Assembly (NCBI GenBank): GCA_000432995.1
Contig: HF972622.1
Span: 51,648-88,431 of the forward strand
Length of the DNA stretch: 36,784 nt
Origin: Clostridium sp. CAG:1013
GTDB taxonomy: Bacteria; Bacillota; Clostridia; Oscillospirales; Acutalibacteraceae
Reading direction: 5' to 3'
Positions 7,255 to 15,511 of the stretch are shown piece by piece. How positions within the stretch are numbered: position 1 is the first letter of the stretch; each line of letters starts with the position of its first letter. The position numbers and the translations under genes were made by a program. The notes below the pieces were generated by a model, which saw only the letters and a program-made list of their open reading frames with translations, searched no databases and was not told the origin of the DNA.

Positions 7255-8004
7255 TTAATGTTTTTCCAGCAGCGGCAGAATACCGCCCACATCTACCAGA
7301 GGGCCTTTTTTCAATTCTATGGCTTTGACGCCTTGTTTTCCTAAAAACGCTTTGATACGCTCCCCGTCGGGATGGCTGGATAGTTCCCCTGTAAACGCCA
7401 ATTCATTTGGCGCCAGTTTCCCGCAGCAACCGCCTAGAAAACCTGTATCGTAACCAGGCAGCTGGATATGACCCGGACGGATCACCAGCACTTCGAAACC
7501 GTTATCCATCAATCCACGTGCCATGCCTTGGTCTGCTGTGATGGCGGAACGCTCATCTACCAAAACTGTGGAGCAAGCTCCATAGCCCTGCCGTACCCAC
7601 AGTGGCTTTAAACCAATATCATGGGCCGCTTCCTGGATAGCTTTATCGATCCCCTTGGGATTCCCAACAAAATGTTCTCCCCACAGGAATCCTCCACATA
7701 ACACATCCCCAGGATATCGTGGAGTTGGCTGTGCAATGGTCTGTGTCACATGAAATCCCAGAGCTGTGAGAGGATCAACAAGATTGTTCTTCTTTAAAAC
7801 GAACATTTGTTCAAACGGAAAGAGGCACACTTGCAGATCAGGATGGAATCGTACGGGTTCCGGAAGCCGGAAGTCCGCCGAGGTTGTAATGGATTGAATT
7901 TCCTGCCGCTTTAAAGCGTCTTTTAACCAAGGGTACTCTCCAGAGATCAGTACCAGGGATACTGATCCCTCAGGCAGCCGGGGATGGCGCAGGAAGCTGT
8001 TCAT
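7255..8004 (-). CDS. DUF6873-type protein with predicted GME fold
   Basis: 249 residues. The sequence has features of the clostridial DUF6873 group, proposed to share the guanidino-group-modifying enzyme fold. These include CSTVLVDERSAITADQGMARGL-like central strands, a late GGCCGKL and FTGELSSHPDG. Substrate and activity are unknown and no catalytic triad can be assigned with confidence. Its ATG overlaps the radA stop by 4 nt (ATGA), so it is translationally coupled to radA. Confidence 0.6.
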   Translation of the reverse strand: MNSFLRHPRLPEGSVSLVLISGEYPWLKDALKRQEIQSITTSADFRLPEPVRFHPDLQVCLFPFEQMFVLKKNNLVDPLTALGFHVTQTIAQPTPRYPGDVLCGGFLWGEHFVGNPKGIDKAIQEAAHDIGLKPLWVRQGYGACSTVLVDERSAITADQGMARGLMDNGFEVLVIRPGHIQLPGYDTGFLGGCCGKLAPNELAFTGELSSHPDGERIKAFLGKQGVKAIELKKGPLVDVGGILPLLEKH

Positions 8005-9371
8005 GTAGCGGACTCAAAGGCTTCCCGGATGTTTTTCGCTCCAATGATTTCCATCTCCTGCATCCGAGCCGGATTCAACCCTTTTAAACCATGGTACGGC
8101 AGCACACACCGGGTAAAGCCCAAGCGAGCCGCTTCCCCGATACGCAGGTCGCTGTGGCTGACGCTGCGCAGCTCGCCCGCCAGACCAATCTCTCCAAATA
8201 CCACCGTATCCTCCCGGATGGGAGTATCTTTCAAGCTGGAAATCAAGGACATGGCCACAGCCAGATCCACAGAAGGCTCGTCCAGCCGAAGCCCACCTAC
8301 CACGTTTACGTAGGCGTCTAAGTTGGAAAAATAATACCCGGCCCGTTTCTCTAAAACAGCCAGAATCAGCGCCATGCGGTTGTAGTCGAAGCCAGTGGAC
8401 ATGCGCCGGGGAGTGCCAAAACCAGAGGTGGTAGCCAACCCCTGGATCTCCGCAAGAATGGGTCGGGTGCCCTCCATCACTGCGGTGACACAGGTGCCGG
8501 AAACGTCCTTGGGACGGCCGGAAAGCATGGCTTGAGAGGGGTTCTCCACCTGATGCAGCCCATTCTCCCCCATGTCGAACACACCGATCTCGTTGGTGGA
8601 GCCGTAGCGGTTTTTTACCGCCCGAAGAATCCGATAGGTCATCTGACGATCGCCCTCAAAATAGAGCACAGCGTCTACGATATGCTCCAGTACTTTGGGA
8701 CCGGCGATAGCTCCGTCCTTGTTGACGTGTCCCACTACGATGATGGGAATATCCAGGGATTTGGCGCAGCGCATCATGGCATTGGTGCATTCCCTCACTT
8801 GGGTGACACTGCCTGGGGACGAGTTCAGGTCTGTGTGGTTCATGGTCTGGATGGAGTCGATCATCACCAGGTCGGGGCGTTCGCTTTGGATCTCTTCCAC
8901 CACGTACTGAACATCCGTTTCTGTAAGGATCAGCAGATTGGAACTTTCTACGCCCAGTCGAGATGCCCGCAGCTTGATCTGCCGAGCAGACTCTTCTCCA
9001 GACACGTACAGGATGCGCAACGTTTGGCCCAAAGTCTCGCAGATCTGGAGCAGCATGGTGGATTTGCCTATGCCTGGGTCGCCGCTGATTAAAATCAGGG
9101 AGCCTTTGACAATGCCTCCTCCCAGAACCCGATCCAGCTCGGAAAGTCCTGTGTGGTAACGCGCCTCCTCCTGGGTGCTGATCTCATTGATCGGCGTGGG
9201 ACGAGACAGTCTTCCCCCACTGACGCCTGCTTTTTTTACCGGTGTCACAGGTTCTTTAATGGCTTCTTCAAAGGAGTTCCATTCCCCGCAGCTGGGGCAC
9301 TTCCCCATCCACTTGGCGGACTCAAAGCCGCATTCCCTGCACTGGTAGATCAACTTACTTTTTCCTGCCAT
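8001..9371 (-). CDS. radA: DNA repair protein RadA/Sms
   Basis: 456 residues, full length. The N-terminal C4 zinc finger uses Cys 11, 14, 25 and 28. The RecA-like ATPase core has Walker A GDPGIGKST and the RadA motif KNRYG, with Tyr where Phe is usual (KNRFG). The C-terminal Lon-protease-like domain includes EIGLAGELRSV. RadA is a branch-migrating helicase in recombinational repair. Two possible minus-strand promoters lie upstream (9420-9425 and 9530-9535). Confidence 0.96.
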   Translation of the reverse strand: MAGKSKLIYQCRECGFESAKWMGKCPSCGEWNSFEEAIKEPVTPVKKAGVSGGRLSRPTPINEISTQEEARYHTGLSELDRVLGGGIVKGSLILISGDPGIGKSTMLLQICETLGQTLRILYVSGEESARQIKLRASRLGVESSNLLILTETDVQYVVEEIQSERPDLVMIDSIQTMNHTDLNSSPGSVTQVRECTNAMMRCAKSLDIPIIVVGHVNKDGAIAGPKVLEHIVDAVLYFEGDRQMTYRILRAVKNRYGSTNEIGVFDMGENGLHQVENPSQAMLSGRPKDVSGTCVTAVMEGTRPILAEIQGLATTSGFGTPRRMSTGFDYNRMALILAVLEKRAGYYFSNLDAYVNVVGGLRLDEPSVDLAVAMSLISSLKDTPIREDTVVFGEIGLAGELRSVSHSDLRIGEAARLGFTRCVLPYHGLKGLNPARMQEMEIIGAKNIREAFESAT

Positions 9372-9419
9372 GCTGTTTTCTCCTGTCTGGTCTGAGGTTT
9401 TTCATAATATCCTGCAGCG

Positions 9420-9541
9420 ATTATATCACACCTGTGGTGAACAGATCGCGCCCCGGGCACGGTGGGCGTTCGCCCACGCTGTGCGGTATGTCCGCGCACG
9501 TCCGCGCCGTTGCACGTGTGCTTGTGAACATTATACCACAG
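9420..9541 (-). promoter_or_regulatory. radA upstream region: two extended -10 sites around a GC-rich island
   Basis: On the minus strand, TGnTATAAT-type extended -10 sites occur at 9420-9428 and 9530-9538; neither has a clear -35. Between them is a GC-rich, non-coding island. It carries a GTGGGCG/CGCCCAC hairpin (9462-9477) and is bracketed by direct repeats GTGAACA (9437-9443, 9524-9530) and an outer CTGTGGT/ACCACAG pair. Confidence 0.5.
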
Positions 9542-9562
9542 ATCCGGAAGGAGAAAAATACT

Positions 9563-10282
9563 TTATGCGGGTGCTTCTTCCCTTTGTTCTAAGAAGTCAA
9601 TGATCCCGTTGTAGATGGCGGCGGCCATATCGTTTTGATAGGACTCCTGTCCTAAAAGATCCGCTTCCTGAGGATTAGACAAGAAGCCGCATTCCACCAG
9701 AACGGCCGGGACTTGGCAATGGGTCAGCAGATAGATCTCCTCCCCTGCTTCCTTATTCTGACGGGTATTCTCCGGTTGGAGGGAGCTTACTACGCTTTGA
9801 CGGATACATTCCGCCAGCTGAGCACTTTCCTCATTGTTGGGGGAATAGAACATCTGGGCGCCGCTGTATTGGCTTTGAGAAAACTGGTTTTGGTGGATGC
9901 TCACCAGCAGGCAGTCCCCCGTTTCTTCCACCAAACTGACTCTGCGCTTTGTATCGGAACGCTTTCGTTCCGCGACAGTGGAAAGACTCTGATCTCCCAC
10001 AGAGTAATCTCCGTCCCGAACTAACACCACGTCGAAATTATTTGCTTTCAGGTCCTCTGCCAGAGCCAGAGCGATGGCTAGGTTAATGTCTTTTTCAACC
10101 AGACCGTTTACCCCTACCGCACCGCCGTCTTCCCCGCCATGGCCTGCGTCGATCACAATGGTACCCTTTTTCTCAAAAAAATCCGCGTGAAATGCCACCA
10201 CGCCGAATGCCTCCATGGTTTGGGCGCAGAACAGCACTAAAGAAGCGCAGAACAACACCCAGAAAAACAGTTTTCGCTTCAT
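9563..10282 (-). CDS. cwlD: N-acetylmuramoyl-L-alanine amidase, CwlD-like
   Basis: 239 residues from the ATG at 10282; a longer in-frame extension lacks a ribosome site. Residues 3-22 form a signal anchor. The amidase_3 domain shows all expected zinc and catalytic residues: His in IDAGHGGEDGG, Glu in GLVEKDIN, His in SIHQNQ and Glu in VECGFLSN. CwlD removes stem peptides so that muramic delta-lactam can form in spore cortex. The short single-domain architecture fits CwlD better than vegetative amidases, which carry binding repeats. The assignment as sporulation-specific is inferred. Confidence 0.82.
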   Translation of the reverse strand: MKRKLFFWVLFCASLVLFCAQTMEAFGVVAFHADFFEKKGTIVIDAGHGGEDGGAVGVNGLVEKDINLAIALALAEDLKANNFDVVLVRDGDYSVGDQSLSTVAERKRSDTKRRVSLVEETGDCLLVSIHQNQFSQSQYSGAQMFYSPNNEESAQLAECIRQSVVSSLQPENTRQNKEAGEEIYLLTHCQVPAVLVECGFLSNPQEADLLGQESYQNDMAAAIYNGIIDFLEQREEAPA

Positions 10283-10304
10283 GGGATCCCCCCTATCACA
10301 GTAG

Positions 10305-10333
10305 GAATATGAGGAAAGTTTTTCGGGTATTCT
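10305..10333 (-). promoter_or_regulatory. Possible sigma-E/sigma-G-type promoter of cwlD
   Basis: On the minus strand AGAATA (10328-10333) and CATATTC (10305-10311) are separated by 16 nt, resembling forespore/mother-cell promoters. Weak evidence, consistent with a sporulation role. Confidence 0.3.
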
Positions 10334-10422
10334 CTTTTCAATTATTTCGTTACATGATAAAATAATAAAATACATTTTTATATAAAAAAAGAGACCGGTC
10401 ATCCAGAAAGGTGTGATCCAAC

Positions 10423-11286
10423 ATGAAAATCAAGGAGCTTCTTCACAGGAACGACAAGAAAGTGACTTTTTCCTGTGAGATCTTTCCTCCCAAAAAAGAC
10501 ATCCAATTCAGCGGTATTTTTGAGACCGTAGACTCTATCCAGGCCCTGGGACCGGATTTTATCAGTGTCACCTACGGGGCTGGCGGGAGCACCTCGAAAA
10601 AGACAGTGGAAGTGGCCTCCTACATACAGAATACCCATAACATCCCCGCGCTGGCCCATCTCACCTGCTGTGACTCCACCAAGGAGGATGTGCGGCAGCG
10701 TTTAGAAGAGATGAAACAGCGGGGCATTGAAAATATTCTTGCACTCCGGGGAGATCTTCCCAAGGACTATGTACCCGGTCCTTATACCTATGCGATCCAG
10801 TTGATCCAGGATATCAAGGCTCAGGGAGATTTCTGCGTGGGCGCTGCCTGTTATCCTGAGGGCCATGTGGAATGTGAGCACAAGGAAGACGACATTGCCT
10901 TTTTGAAGGAAAAAGTGGACGCCGGGTGTGATTTCCTCACCACCCAGATGTTCTTTGACAACAACGTCTATTACAACTTCCTGTATCGTGTGCTGGCGGT
11001 TGGCATCAACGTGCCGGTCATCCCGGGAATTATGCCGGTGATCAATGCTAAGCAGATCAAGCGCAGCTGCGAGCTTTCGGGCTCCATGTTGCCGCCCCGG
11101 TTCAAGGCTATTGCGGACAAGTTCTCTGACAATCCTCTGGCTATGGAGCAGGCCGGTATCGCCTATGCTACGGACCAGATCATCGATTTGATCGCGAACG
11201 GCGTGAAATACATCCATCTGTACACCATGAACCGTCCCAAGACCGCGGCGAAGATCATGGAAAACCTGAGCCATATTCTGCGGTAA
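10423..11286 (+). CDS. metF: Methylenetetrahydrofolate reductase
   Basis: 287 residues, normal for bacterial MetF. It reduces 5,10-methylene-THF to 5-methyl-THF, the methyl donor for MetH. Typical segments are FSCEIFPPKKD near the start, SVTYGAGGST, HLTCCDSTKED, NILALRGDLP, and DAGCDFLTTQMFFDN (flavin/folate barrel). AGAAAGGTG precedes the ATG. It is first in a tight operon with the reactivation domain gene (7-nt gap) and metH. The 140 bp to cwlD is AT-rich with only a weak candidate promoter. Confidence 0.95.
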   Translation: MKIKELLHRNDKKVTFSCEIFPPKKDIQFSGIFETVDSIQALGPDFISVTYGAGGSTSKKTVEVASYIQNTHNIPALAHLTCCDSTKEDVRQRLEEMKQRGIENILALRGDLPKDYVPGPYTYAIQLIQDIKAQGDFCVGAACYPEGHVECEHKEDDIAFLKEKVDAGCDFLTTQMFFDNNVYYNFLYRVLAVGINVPVIPGIMPVINAKQIKRSCELSGSMLPPRFKAIADKFSDNPLAMEQAGIAYATDQIIDLIANGVKYIHLYTMNRPKTAAKIMENLSHILR

Positions 11287-11292
11287 CCGCCG

Positions 11293-11952
11293 ATGGAGAA
11301 ACAAGAGATCCTCCGCTATCTGGGTGCTGGAAATAGCGATCCTCAGCTGGACCTTCTAATCGCCCGAGCGGAGAAAGAACTGATACAGGCAGCTATGCCT
11401 CGGTATGTGTCGGGGAAGTTTTCCCTTTCTGTAAGGGACGACGGTGCTGTGATCGGTGGGACCTATCTTCCCAGTAAGACGCTGGCTGCCCATCTAAAAG
11501 GCTGTCAGGAAGCGTTCTTGGTAGCTTTTACCTTGGGGCCGGGGGTGGATGCCCTCATCCGGCGGTATGAGCTGGTAGAGATGTCCTTGGTGCCGGTATT
11601 GCAGGCTTGTGCTGCCGTTTACACTGAGGAACAAGCGGACCAGGCCCAGGAAGATTTAGAAACATACGCTAAGGAAAAGGGGTTGTTTCTGCGTCCCAGA
11701 TACAGTCCGGGATATGGAGATCTTCCTCTTTCCAGCCAGCGTTTTCTGTTTGACGCTCTCCAGGTCTCAAAAAAGATCGGTGTGACTTTGACGGACACCT
11801 TTTTGATGCTCCCCATGAAATCGATTACAGGTGTGGTGGGGCTTTCCAAAGATCCCTCCCTCTGTCATGTGGACAAATGCATGAGCTGTTCGGCGAAGAA
11901 TTGTCCCTTTCGCAAGGGAGAAGAAAATGATACGCGTACAAAGGAGGAATGA
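11293..11952 (+). CDS. Stand-alone cobalamin-dependent methionine synthase activation domain
   Basis: 219 residues. The signature RYSPGYGDLPLSSQ, where the RxxxGYG loop binds S-adenosylmethionine, is followed by TDTFLMLPMKSITGVVG. A C-terminal cysteine cluster (CHVDKCMSCSAKNCPFRK) is typical of clostridial stand-alone forms. In E. coli MetH this domain is the C-terminal module that remethylates cob(II)alamin. Here it is a separate protein encoded between metF and a MetH lacking it. Its stop codon lies inside the metH ribosome-site region. Confidence 0.88.
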   Translation: MEKQEILRYLGAGNSDPQLDLLIARAEKELIQAAMPRYVSGKFSLSVRDDGAVIGGTYLPSKTLAAHLKGCQEAFLVAFTLGPGVDALIRRYELVEMSLVPVLQACAAVYTEEQADQAQEDLETYAKEKGLFLRPRYSPGYGDLPLSSQRFLFDALQVSKKIGVTLTDTFLMLPMKSITGVVGLSKDPSLCHVDKCMSCSAKNCPFRKGEENDTRTKEE

Positions 11953-11954
11953 AC

Positions 11955-14345
11955 ATGAGTCATGTGCTGAGTATGCTGGGCGGTAAGCTCTGTTATTTTG
12001 ATGGCGCTATGGGCACCATCTTGCAGTCGAAAGGATTGCAGCCAGGAGAACTTCCCGAGCTTTGGAACCTCTCTCATCGGGAGGAATTGGTGGAGATCCA
12101 CCGTTCTTATCTTAGTGCCGGAGCGGATTTTATAAAGACCAATACCTTTGGGGCCAATCGCTTTAAATTAGAGGGAAGCGGCTATTCTGTTGAGGAAATC
12201 GTAACGGCAGGCGTCCAGAACGCTTTGAAGGCTGTCGTAGACTGCGGAAAGGGCGTTGTATTCCTGGACATCGGACCTACGGGCAAGCTGCTCCGTCCCA
12301 TGGGAGAACTGGCTTTTGAGGACGCCGTGTCCGCCTTTCGGGAGATGGTTCATGCTGGCGTGATGGCTGGGGCTCAGGCGATCCTCATTGAGACTATGAG
12401 CGATATCTACGAAGCTAAAGCAGCTCTGCTTGCAGCCAAGGAAGGTTCCGATCTGCCTGTGTTTGTCACCATGACCTTTGATGAGGACGGCAAACTTCTC
12501 ACCGGCGGTGATTTAGCGGTAGCGGCTGCGGTGTTGGAAGGACTTGGAGCGGACGCAGTGGGATTCAACTGTGGGCTTGGTCCCAAGCAGATGGCAGCAC
12601 TGCTGCCCAAACTGCGAGAGTTTACCAGACTACCCATTGTGGTGAATCCCAATGCTGGGCTGCCTGTGGAGCGTGACGGCAAGACCTGCTATGACGTGGG
12701 GCCTGATGAGTTCGCTGGCTGGATGGGTGAGATCGCCCGAGAAGGCGCCTGGGTGGTAGGCGGCTGTTGTGGGACTACCCCGGAACACATCCAGAAAATG
12801 ACCGCGGCCTGTGCAGGATTGCGCTGCCAGCCTCTTCCTGCTCCTTCTCGTACCATTGTCACTTCAGGACTGCGCTGGGTAGAGTTCGGTAAGACACCTG
12901 TCATTATTGGTGAGCGAATCAATCCCACAGGAAAACCCAAATTCAAACAGGCGCTCCGAGACCATGACATTCCCTATCTGCTGCGAGAAGGAATTGCTCA
13001 ACAGGACGCAGGTGCCCATGTACTGGACGTGAACGTAGGCCTTCCTGAGATCGACGAGCCAGCCTTGATGTGTGAGGTGGTCCAGGAGCTCCAAGGAGTC
13101 TCTCCCCTGCCCTTGCAGATCGACACAGCGGATCCTGAGACCATGGAGCGGGCCATGCGCCTGTACAACGGCAAACCCCTTGTGAACTCTGTTACAGCCA
13201 AGGCTTCGTCCATGAAGGCTATTTTTCCCTTGGTGAAAAAGTATGGCGGTGTGGTGATCGGCTTGACCATCACTGAGGAAGGGATCCCTGAGACGGCGGA
13301 AGGACGTTTCCTGGCCGCCAGACGGATCGTGCAGACGGCCCTTTCCTACGGAATCCCCCGACACGACATCATCATCGATCCCCTTACCATGGCAGTAAGC
13401 GCAGGCCAGGATGCTGCTCTCGTGACCCTGGAGGCCCTGGAACGCATCCGAAGGGAATTAGGAGTGAAAACATCCCTGGGGGTGTCCAACATCTCTTTTG
13501 GGCTGCCTCAGAGGGAAAATATCACCTCTGCCTTTTTCTTGATGGCTCTTCAGCGAGGGTTGGATGCCGCCATTATGAATCCCAAGTCGGAGCAGATGAT
13601 GCGCACCTATCGGTCTTACTGTGCGCTGAGCGGTTGGGACGAAAACTGCATGGAGTATATCGCCGCCTACGGCCAGGAAAAACCGGCCGTTGTTGCTGCT
13701 CCCACAGTCGCGTCCTATACGCTGCGGGAAGCTATTGAGAAGGGATTGAAAGATTCAGCCCACCAGGCGGCCCAGGAAGGCCTAAAAACCAAGTCGGGGC
13801 TGGATCTCATCAACGAGGAGATTGTGCCCGCCCTGGACGCGGTAGGCGACCGTTTCGAGAAGAAAACCCTCTTCCTCCCCCAGCTTCTGATGAGCGCTGA
13901 AGCGGCGAAGGCTGCCTTTGAAGTGATCAAGTCCCAGCTGAAAGGTGAGGAAGACACCAAACGGAGTCATTTGACCATCGTAATCGCCACAGTCAAAGGT
14001 GACGTTCATGACATTGGAAAGAACATCGTGAGAGTGCTTTTGGAGAACTACGGATTCCATGTCATTGATCTTGGAAAGGATGTTCCTCCCGAAACAGTGC
14101 TGGAGGCGGTCAAAAAGGAAAAGGCCCAGCTGGTTGGTTTGAGCGCCTTGATGACCACCACAGTGGTGAATATGAAAGAGACCATTGAACTGCTGCGAAA
14201 GGAAACGCCCCAGGTGAAAGTGATGGTAGGCGGTGCAGTGCTTACCCAGGAATACGCTGACAGCATTGGAGCGGATTTCTACGGCAAAGACGCCATGGCT
14301 TCCGTGCGTTACGCCACGGAGCTGGCAGAGTCCTTATATGAATAA
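11955..14345 (+). CDS. metH: Cobalamin-dependent methionine synthase, short form
   Basis: 796 residues from the ATG at 11955, 7 nt after AAGGAGG; the ATG at 11949 abuts the ribosome site. Modules in order: homocysteine methyltransferase (about 1-290; Zn Cys in FNCGLG and GGCCGTTPEH), pterin-binding barrel (about 310-570; IIGERINPTGKPKFK), helical cap (about 580-660), and B12-binding Rossmann domain with DVHDIGKN (cobalt ligand His685). The chain ends there, without the activation domain, which is supplied by the gene just upstream. Confidence 0.95.
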   Translation: MSHVLSMLGGKLCYFDGAMGTILQSKGLQPGELPELWNLSHREELVEIHRSYLSAGADFIKTNTFGANRFKLEGSGYSVEEIVTAGVQNALKAVVDCGKGVVFLDIGPTGKLLRPMGELAFEDAVSAFREMVHAGVMAGAQAILIETMSDIYEAKAALLAAKEGSDLPVFVTMTFDEDGKLLTGGDLAVAAAVLEGLGADAVGFNCGLGPKQMAALLPKLREFTRLPIVVNPNAGLPVERDGKTCYDVGPDEFAGWMGEIAREGAWVVGGCCGTTPEHIQKMTAACAGLRCQPLPAPSRTIVTSGLRWVEFGKTPVIIGERINPTGKPKFKQALRDHDIPYLLREGIAQQDAGAHVLDVNVGLPEIDEPALMCEVVQELQGVSPLPLQIDTADPETMERAMRLYNGKPLVNSVTAKASSMKAIFPLVKKYGGVVIGLTITEEGIPETAEGRFLAARRIVQTALSYGIPRHDIIIDPLTMAVSAGQDAALVTLEALERIRRELGVKTSLGVSNISFGLPQRENITSAFFLMALQRGLDAAIMNPKSEQMMRTYRSYCALSGWDENCMEYIAAYGQEKPAVVAAPTVASYTLREAIEKGLKDSAHQAAQEGLKTKSGLDLINEEIVPALDAVGDRFEKKTLFLPQLLMSAEAAKAAFEVIKSQLKGEEDTKRSHLTIVIATVKGDVHDIGKNIVRVLLENYGFHVIDLGKDVPPETVLEAVKKEKAQLVGLSALMTTTVVNMKETIELLRKETPQVKVMVGGAVLTQEYADSIGADFYGKDAMASVRYATELAESLYE

Positions 14346-14389
14346 AAAAGAACCGGTCAACACAGAGATTGTGGCGACCGGTTCTTTTT
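14345..14389 (+). terminator. Terminator of the metF-metH operon
   Basis: A 14-bp stem (14345-14358 with 14376-14389), including GAACCGGTC/GACCGGTTC flanked by A and T runs. Confidence 0.92.
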
Positions 14390-14413
14390 AGCGCTGATAA
14401 GTCGATAAAACAA

Positions 14414-14448
14414 AAAAAGAACGCTTCCTTCAAAGAAGCGTTCTTTTT
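14414..14448. terminator. Terminator downstream of tRNA-Cys, probably bidirectional
   Basis: AAAAAGAACGCTTC (14414-14427) pairs with GAAGCGTTCTTTTT (14435-14448). The outer T run touches the tRNA-Cys CCA end, so it ends the minus-strand tRNA transcript and gives second-line termination on the plus strand. Confidence 0.85.
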
Positions 14449-14522
14449 GGAGGTGACACCCGGATTTGAACCGGGGAATCAGGGTTTTGCAGACCCATGC
14501 CTTACCACTTGGCTATGTCACC
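14448..14522 (-). tRNA. tRNA-Cys (GCA)
   Basis: On the minus strand the acceptor GGTGACA pairs with TGTCACC, followed by U and an encoded CCA. The anticodon loop is CTGCAAA (anticodon GCA) and the T arm carries GGTTCAAATCC. 75 nt including CCA. Confidence 0.96.
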
Positions 14523-14530
14523 ATCTTGAA

Positions 14531-14570
14531 GAAAAGACGCTTACTTTATGAGCAAAATAAGCGTCTTTTC
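14531..14570. terminator. Perfect hairpin between the two tRNA genes
   Basis: A 13-bp stem (14531-14543 with 14558-14570) is followed on the minus strand by TTC-rich sequence. It may end or process the tRNA-Gly transcript before tRNA-Cys. No clear separate promoter for tRNA-Cys is visible in between. Confidence 0.6.
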
Positions 14571-14577
14571 CACGTCT

Positions 14578-14653
14578 TGGAGCGGAAGACGAGGCTCGAA
14601 CTCGCTACCTCCACCTTGGCAAGGTGGCGCTCTACCAGATGAGCTACTCCCGC
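14578..14653 (-). tRNA. tRNA-Gly (GCC)
   Basis: On the minus strand the acceptor GCGGGAG pairs with CTTCCGC (one G-U), followed by U and an encoded CCA. The anticodon loop is TTGCCAA (GCC) and the T arm carries GTTCGAGCC. 76 nt. Confidence 0.97.
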
Positions 14654-14689
14654 ATCTTCTTTTTTCGCCCTTTTTTCGAGCGCTTGTTT

Positions 14690-14718
14690 ATTATACGAGA
14701 TAGATGCCCGAATGTCAA
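14690..14718 (-). promoter_or_regulatory. Consensus promoter of the tRNA genes
   Basis: On the minus strand TTGACA (14713-14718), 17 nt, TATAAT (14690-14695), a perfect sigma-A promoter 37 nt before tRNA-Gly. Confidence 0.9.
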
Positions 14719-14757
14719 GGACTTTTTTCAAAAAATCAAAACAAATTTTGAGAGGGC

Positions 14758-14794
14758 AAAAACAAAAGGCCGGCTCCTCACGGGAAACCGGCCT
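14758..14794 (-). terminator. Terminator of the cold-shock gene
   Basis: On the minus strand AGGCCGG (14788-14794) pairs with CCGGCCT (14767-14773), with partial inner pairing, followed by TTTTGTTTTT. Confidence 0.9.
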
Positions 14795-14808
14795 CTGTCT
14801 TTTGAGAC

Positions 14809-15018
14809 TTAGATCTTCTGGACGTTCACAGCACGCAGCTTAGCGCTGTTCTTGGGATCGGGCTCGGTCTCGAAAGTAACCTTCTGGCCCTCTTCCAGAG
14901 TCTTGAAGCCGTCAGCCACGATAGCGGAGAAATGCACGAACACGTCGTCGCCGCCCTCGTCGTTAGAGATGAAGCCATAACCCTTTTCTGCGTTGAACCA
15001 TTTGACTGTACCGTTCAT
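14809..15018 (-). CDS. Cold-shock domain protein (CspA/B family)
   Basis: 69 residues, a single OB-fold cold-shock domain. RNP1 is KGYGFI and RNP2 is VFVHFSA; the start is MNGTVKWFN. The family binds single-stranded RNA/DNA as an RNA chaperone. AGGAGGT precedes the ATG. The nearest strong promoter is about 200 nt upstream, giving a long untranslated leader as in other csp genes. In this case the leader also holds an intrinsic terminator-like hairpin (15128-15190). Confidence 0.96.
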   Translation of the reverse strand: MNGTVKWFNAEKGYGFISNDEGGDDVFVHFSAIVADGFKTLEEGQKVTFETEPDPKNSAKLRAVNVQKI

Positions 15019-15127
15019 AAATCGGCACCTCCTAGTGTAAGATCGTATTATGCTAGCAGCGCCGGCAACCGGTTTCCCGGCATGTTGGAAGGCTGTGCTT
15101 CACCGAAGAGGGAGACCCGCGGCTGTT

Positions 15128-15190
15128 TAAAAAAACTCACAGCTTGTGTAAATCATTCAGACAGTCCAATGACTTACAAAAGCTGTGAGT
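15128..15190 (-). promoter_or_regulatory. Terminator-like hairpin in the cold-shock gene leader
   Basis: On the minus strand ACTCACAGCTT pairs perfectly with AAGCTGTGAGT, with further inner pairing (GTAAGTCATT with AATGATTTAC), followed directly by TTTTTTT. It begins about 24 nt after the predicted start at 15214. It could be an attenuator or the end of a small RNA of about 87 nt. Confidence 0.7.
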
Positions 15191-15220
15191 CCATCTTTCG
15201 TGCTATCAGAATACGTTTTC

Positions 15221-15249
15221 AATATAGCATTCCCCCGGCCCTTTGTCAA
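15221..15249 (-). promoter_or_regulatory. Promoter of the cold-shock gene leader
   Basis: On the minus strand TTGACA (15244-15249), 17 nt, TATATT (15221-15226). Confidence 0.85.
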
Positions 15250-15348
15250 CTCTTTTTCGAAAAAATATTTCGACTTATAACCCTCTGTTTTTCCCTTTGT
15301 CTCGGGCAAAACTGGCCTTTTCGCCCCGCCGGGAAACAGCCACTTTGG

Positions 15349-15389
15349 TCACCCAGTTCTGTCTTTTTTCCGGGCAGTGGGTGATTTTT
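15349..15389 (+). terminator. Possible plus-strand terminator before the moxR promoter
   Basis: TCACCCA (15349-15355) pairs with TGGGTGA (15378-15384), followed by TTTTT. No plus-strand gene lies upstream, so it may block antisense read-through. The rest of 15250-15410 shows nothing I recognise. Confidence 0.4.
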
Positions 15390-15413
15390 CTGTTTCTTTG
15401 CCCTAGAATATAG

Positions 15414-15419
15414 TATAAT
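15414..15419 (+). promoter_or_regulatory. -10 element of the moxR operon
   Basis: TATAAT at 15414-15419 within TAGTATAATAG; the -35 region is poor. It would start transcription near 15426, about 85 nt before the gene. Confidence 0.45.
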
Positions 15420-15511
15420 AGCAGAAAACAGTCTTTTGCCGGAGGAGGAACTTGCTCTCTCCGTGGACATTTGGGAGATCATGAAAAAGGAATCACAAGG
15501 AGGGAAACGTC

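Noticed and set aside
10283..10422. SAM riboswitch or T-box before metF
   Set aside because: The gap is 140 nt, AT-rich, and shows no S-box or T-box sequence.
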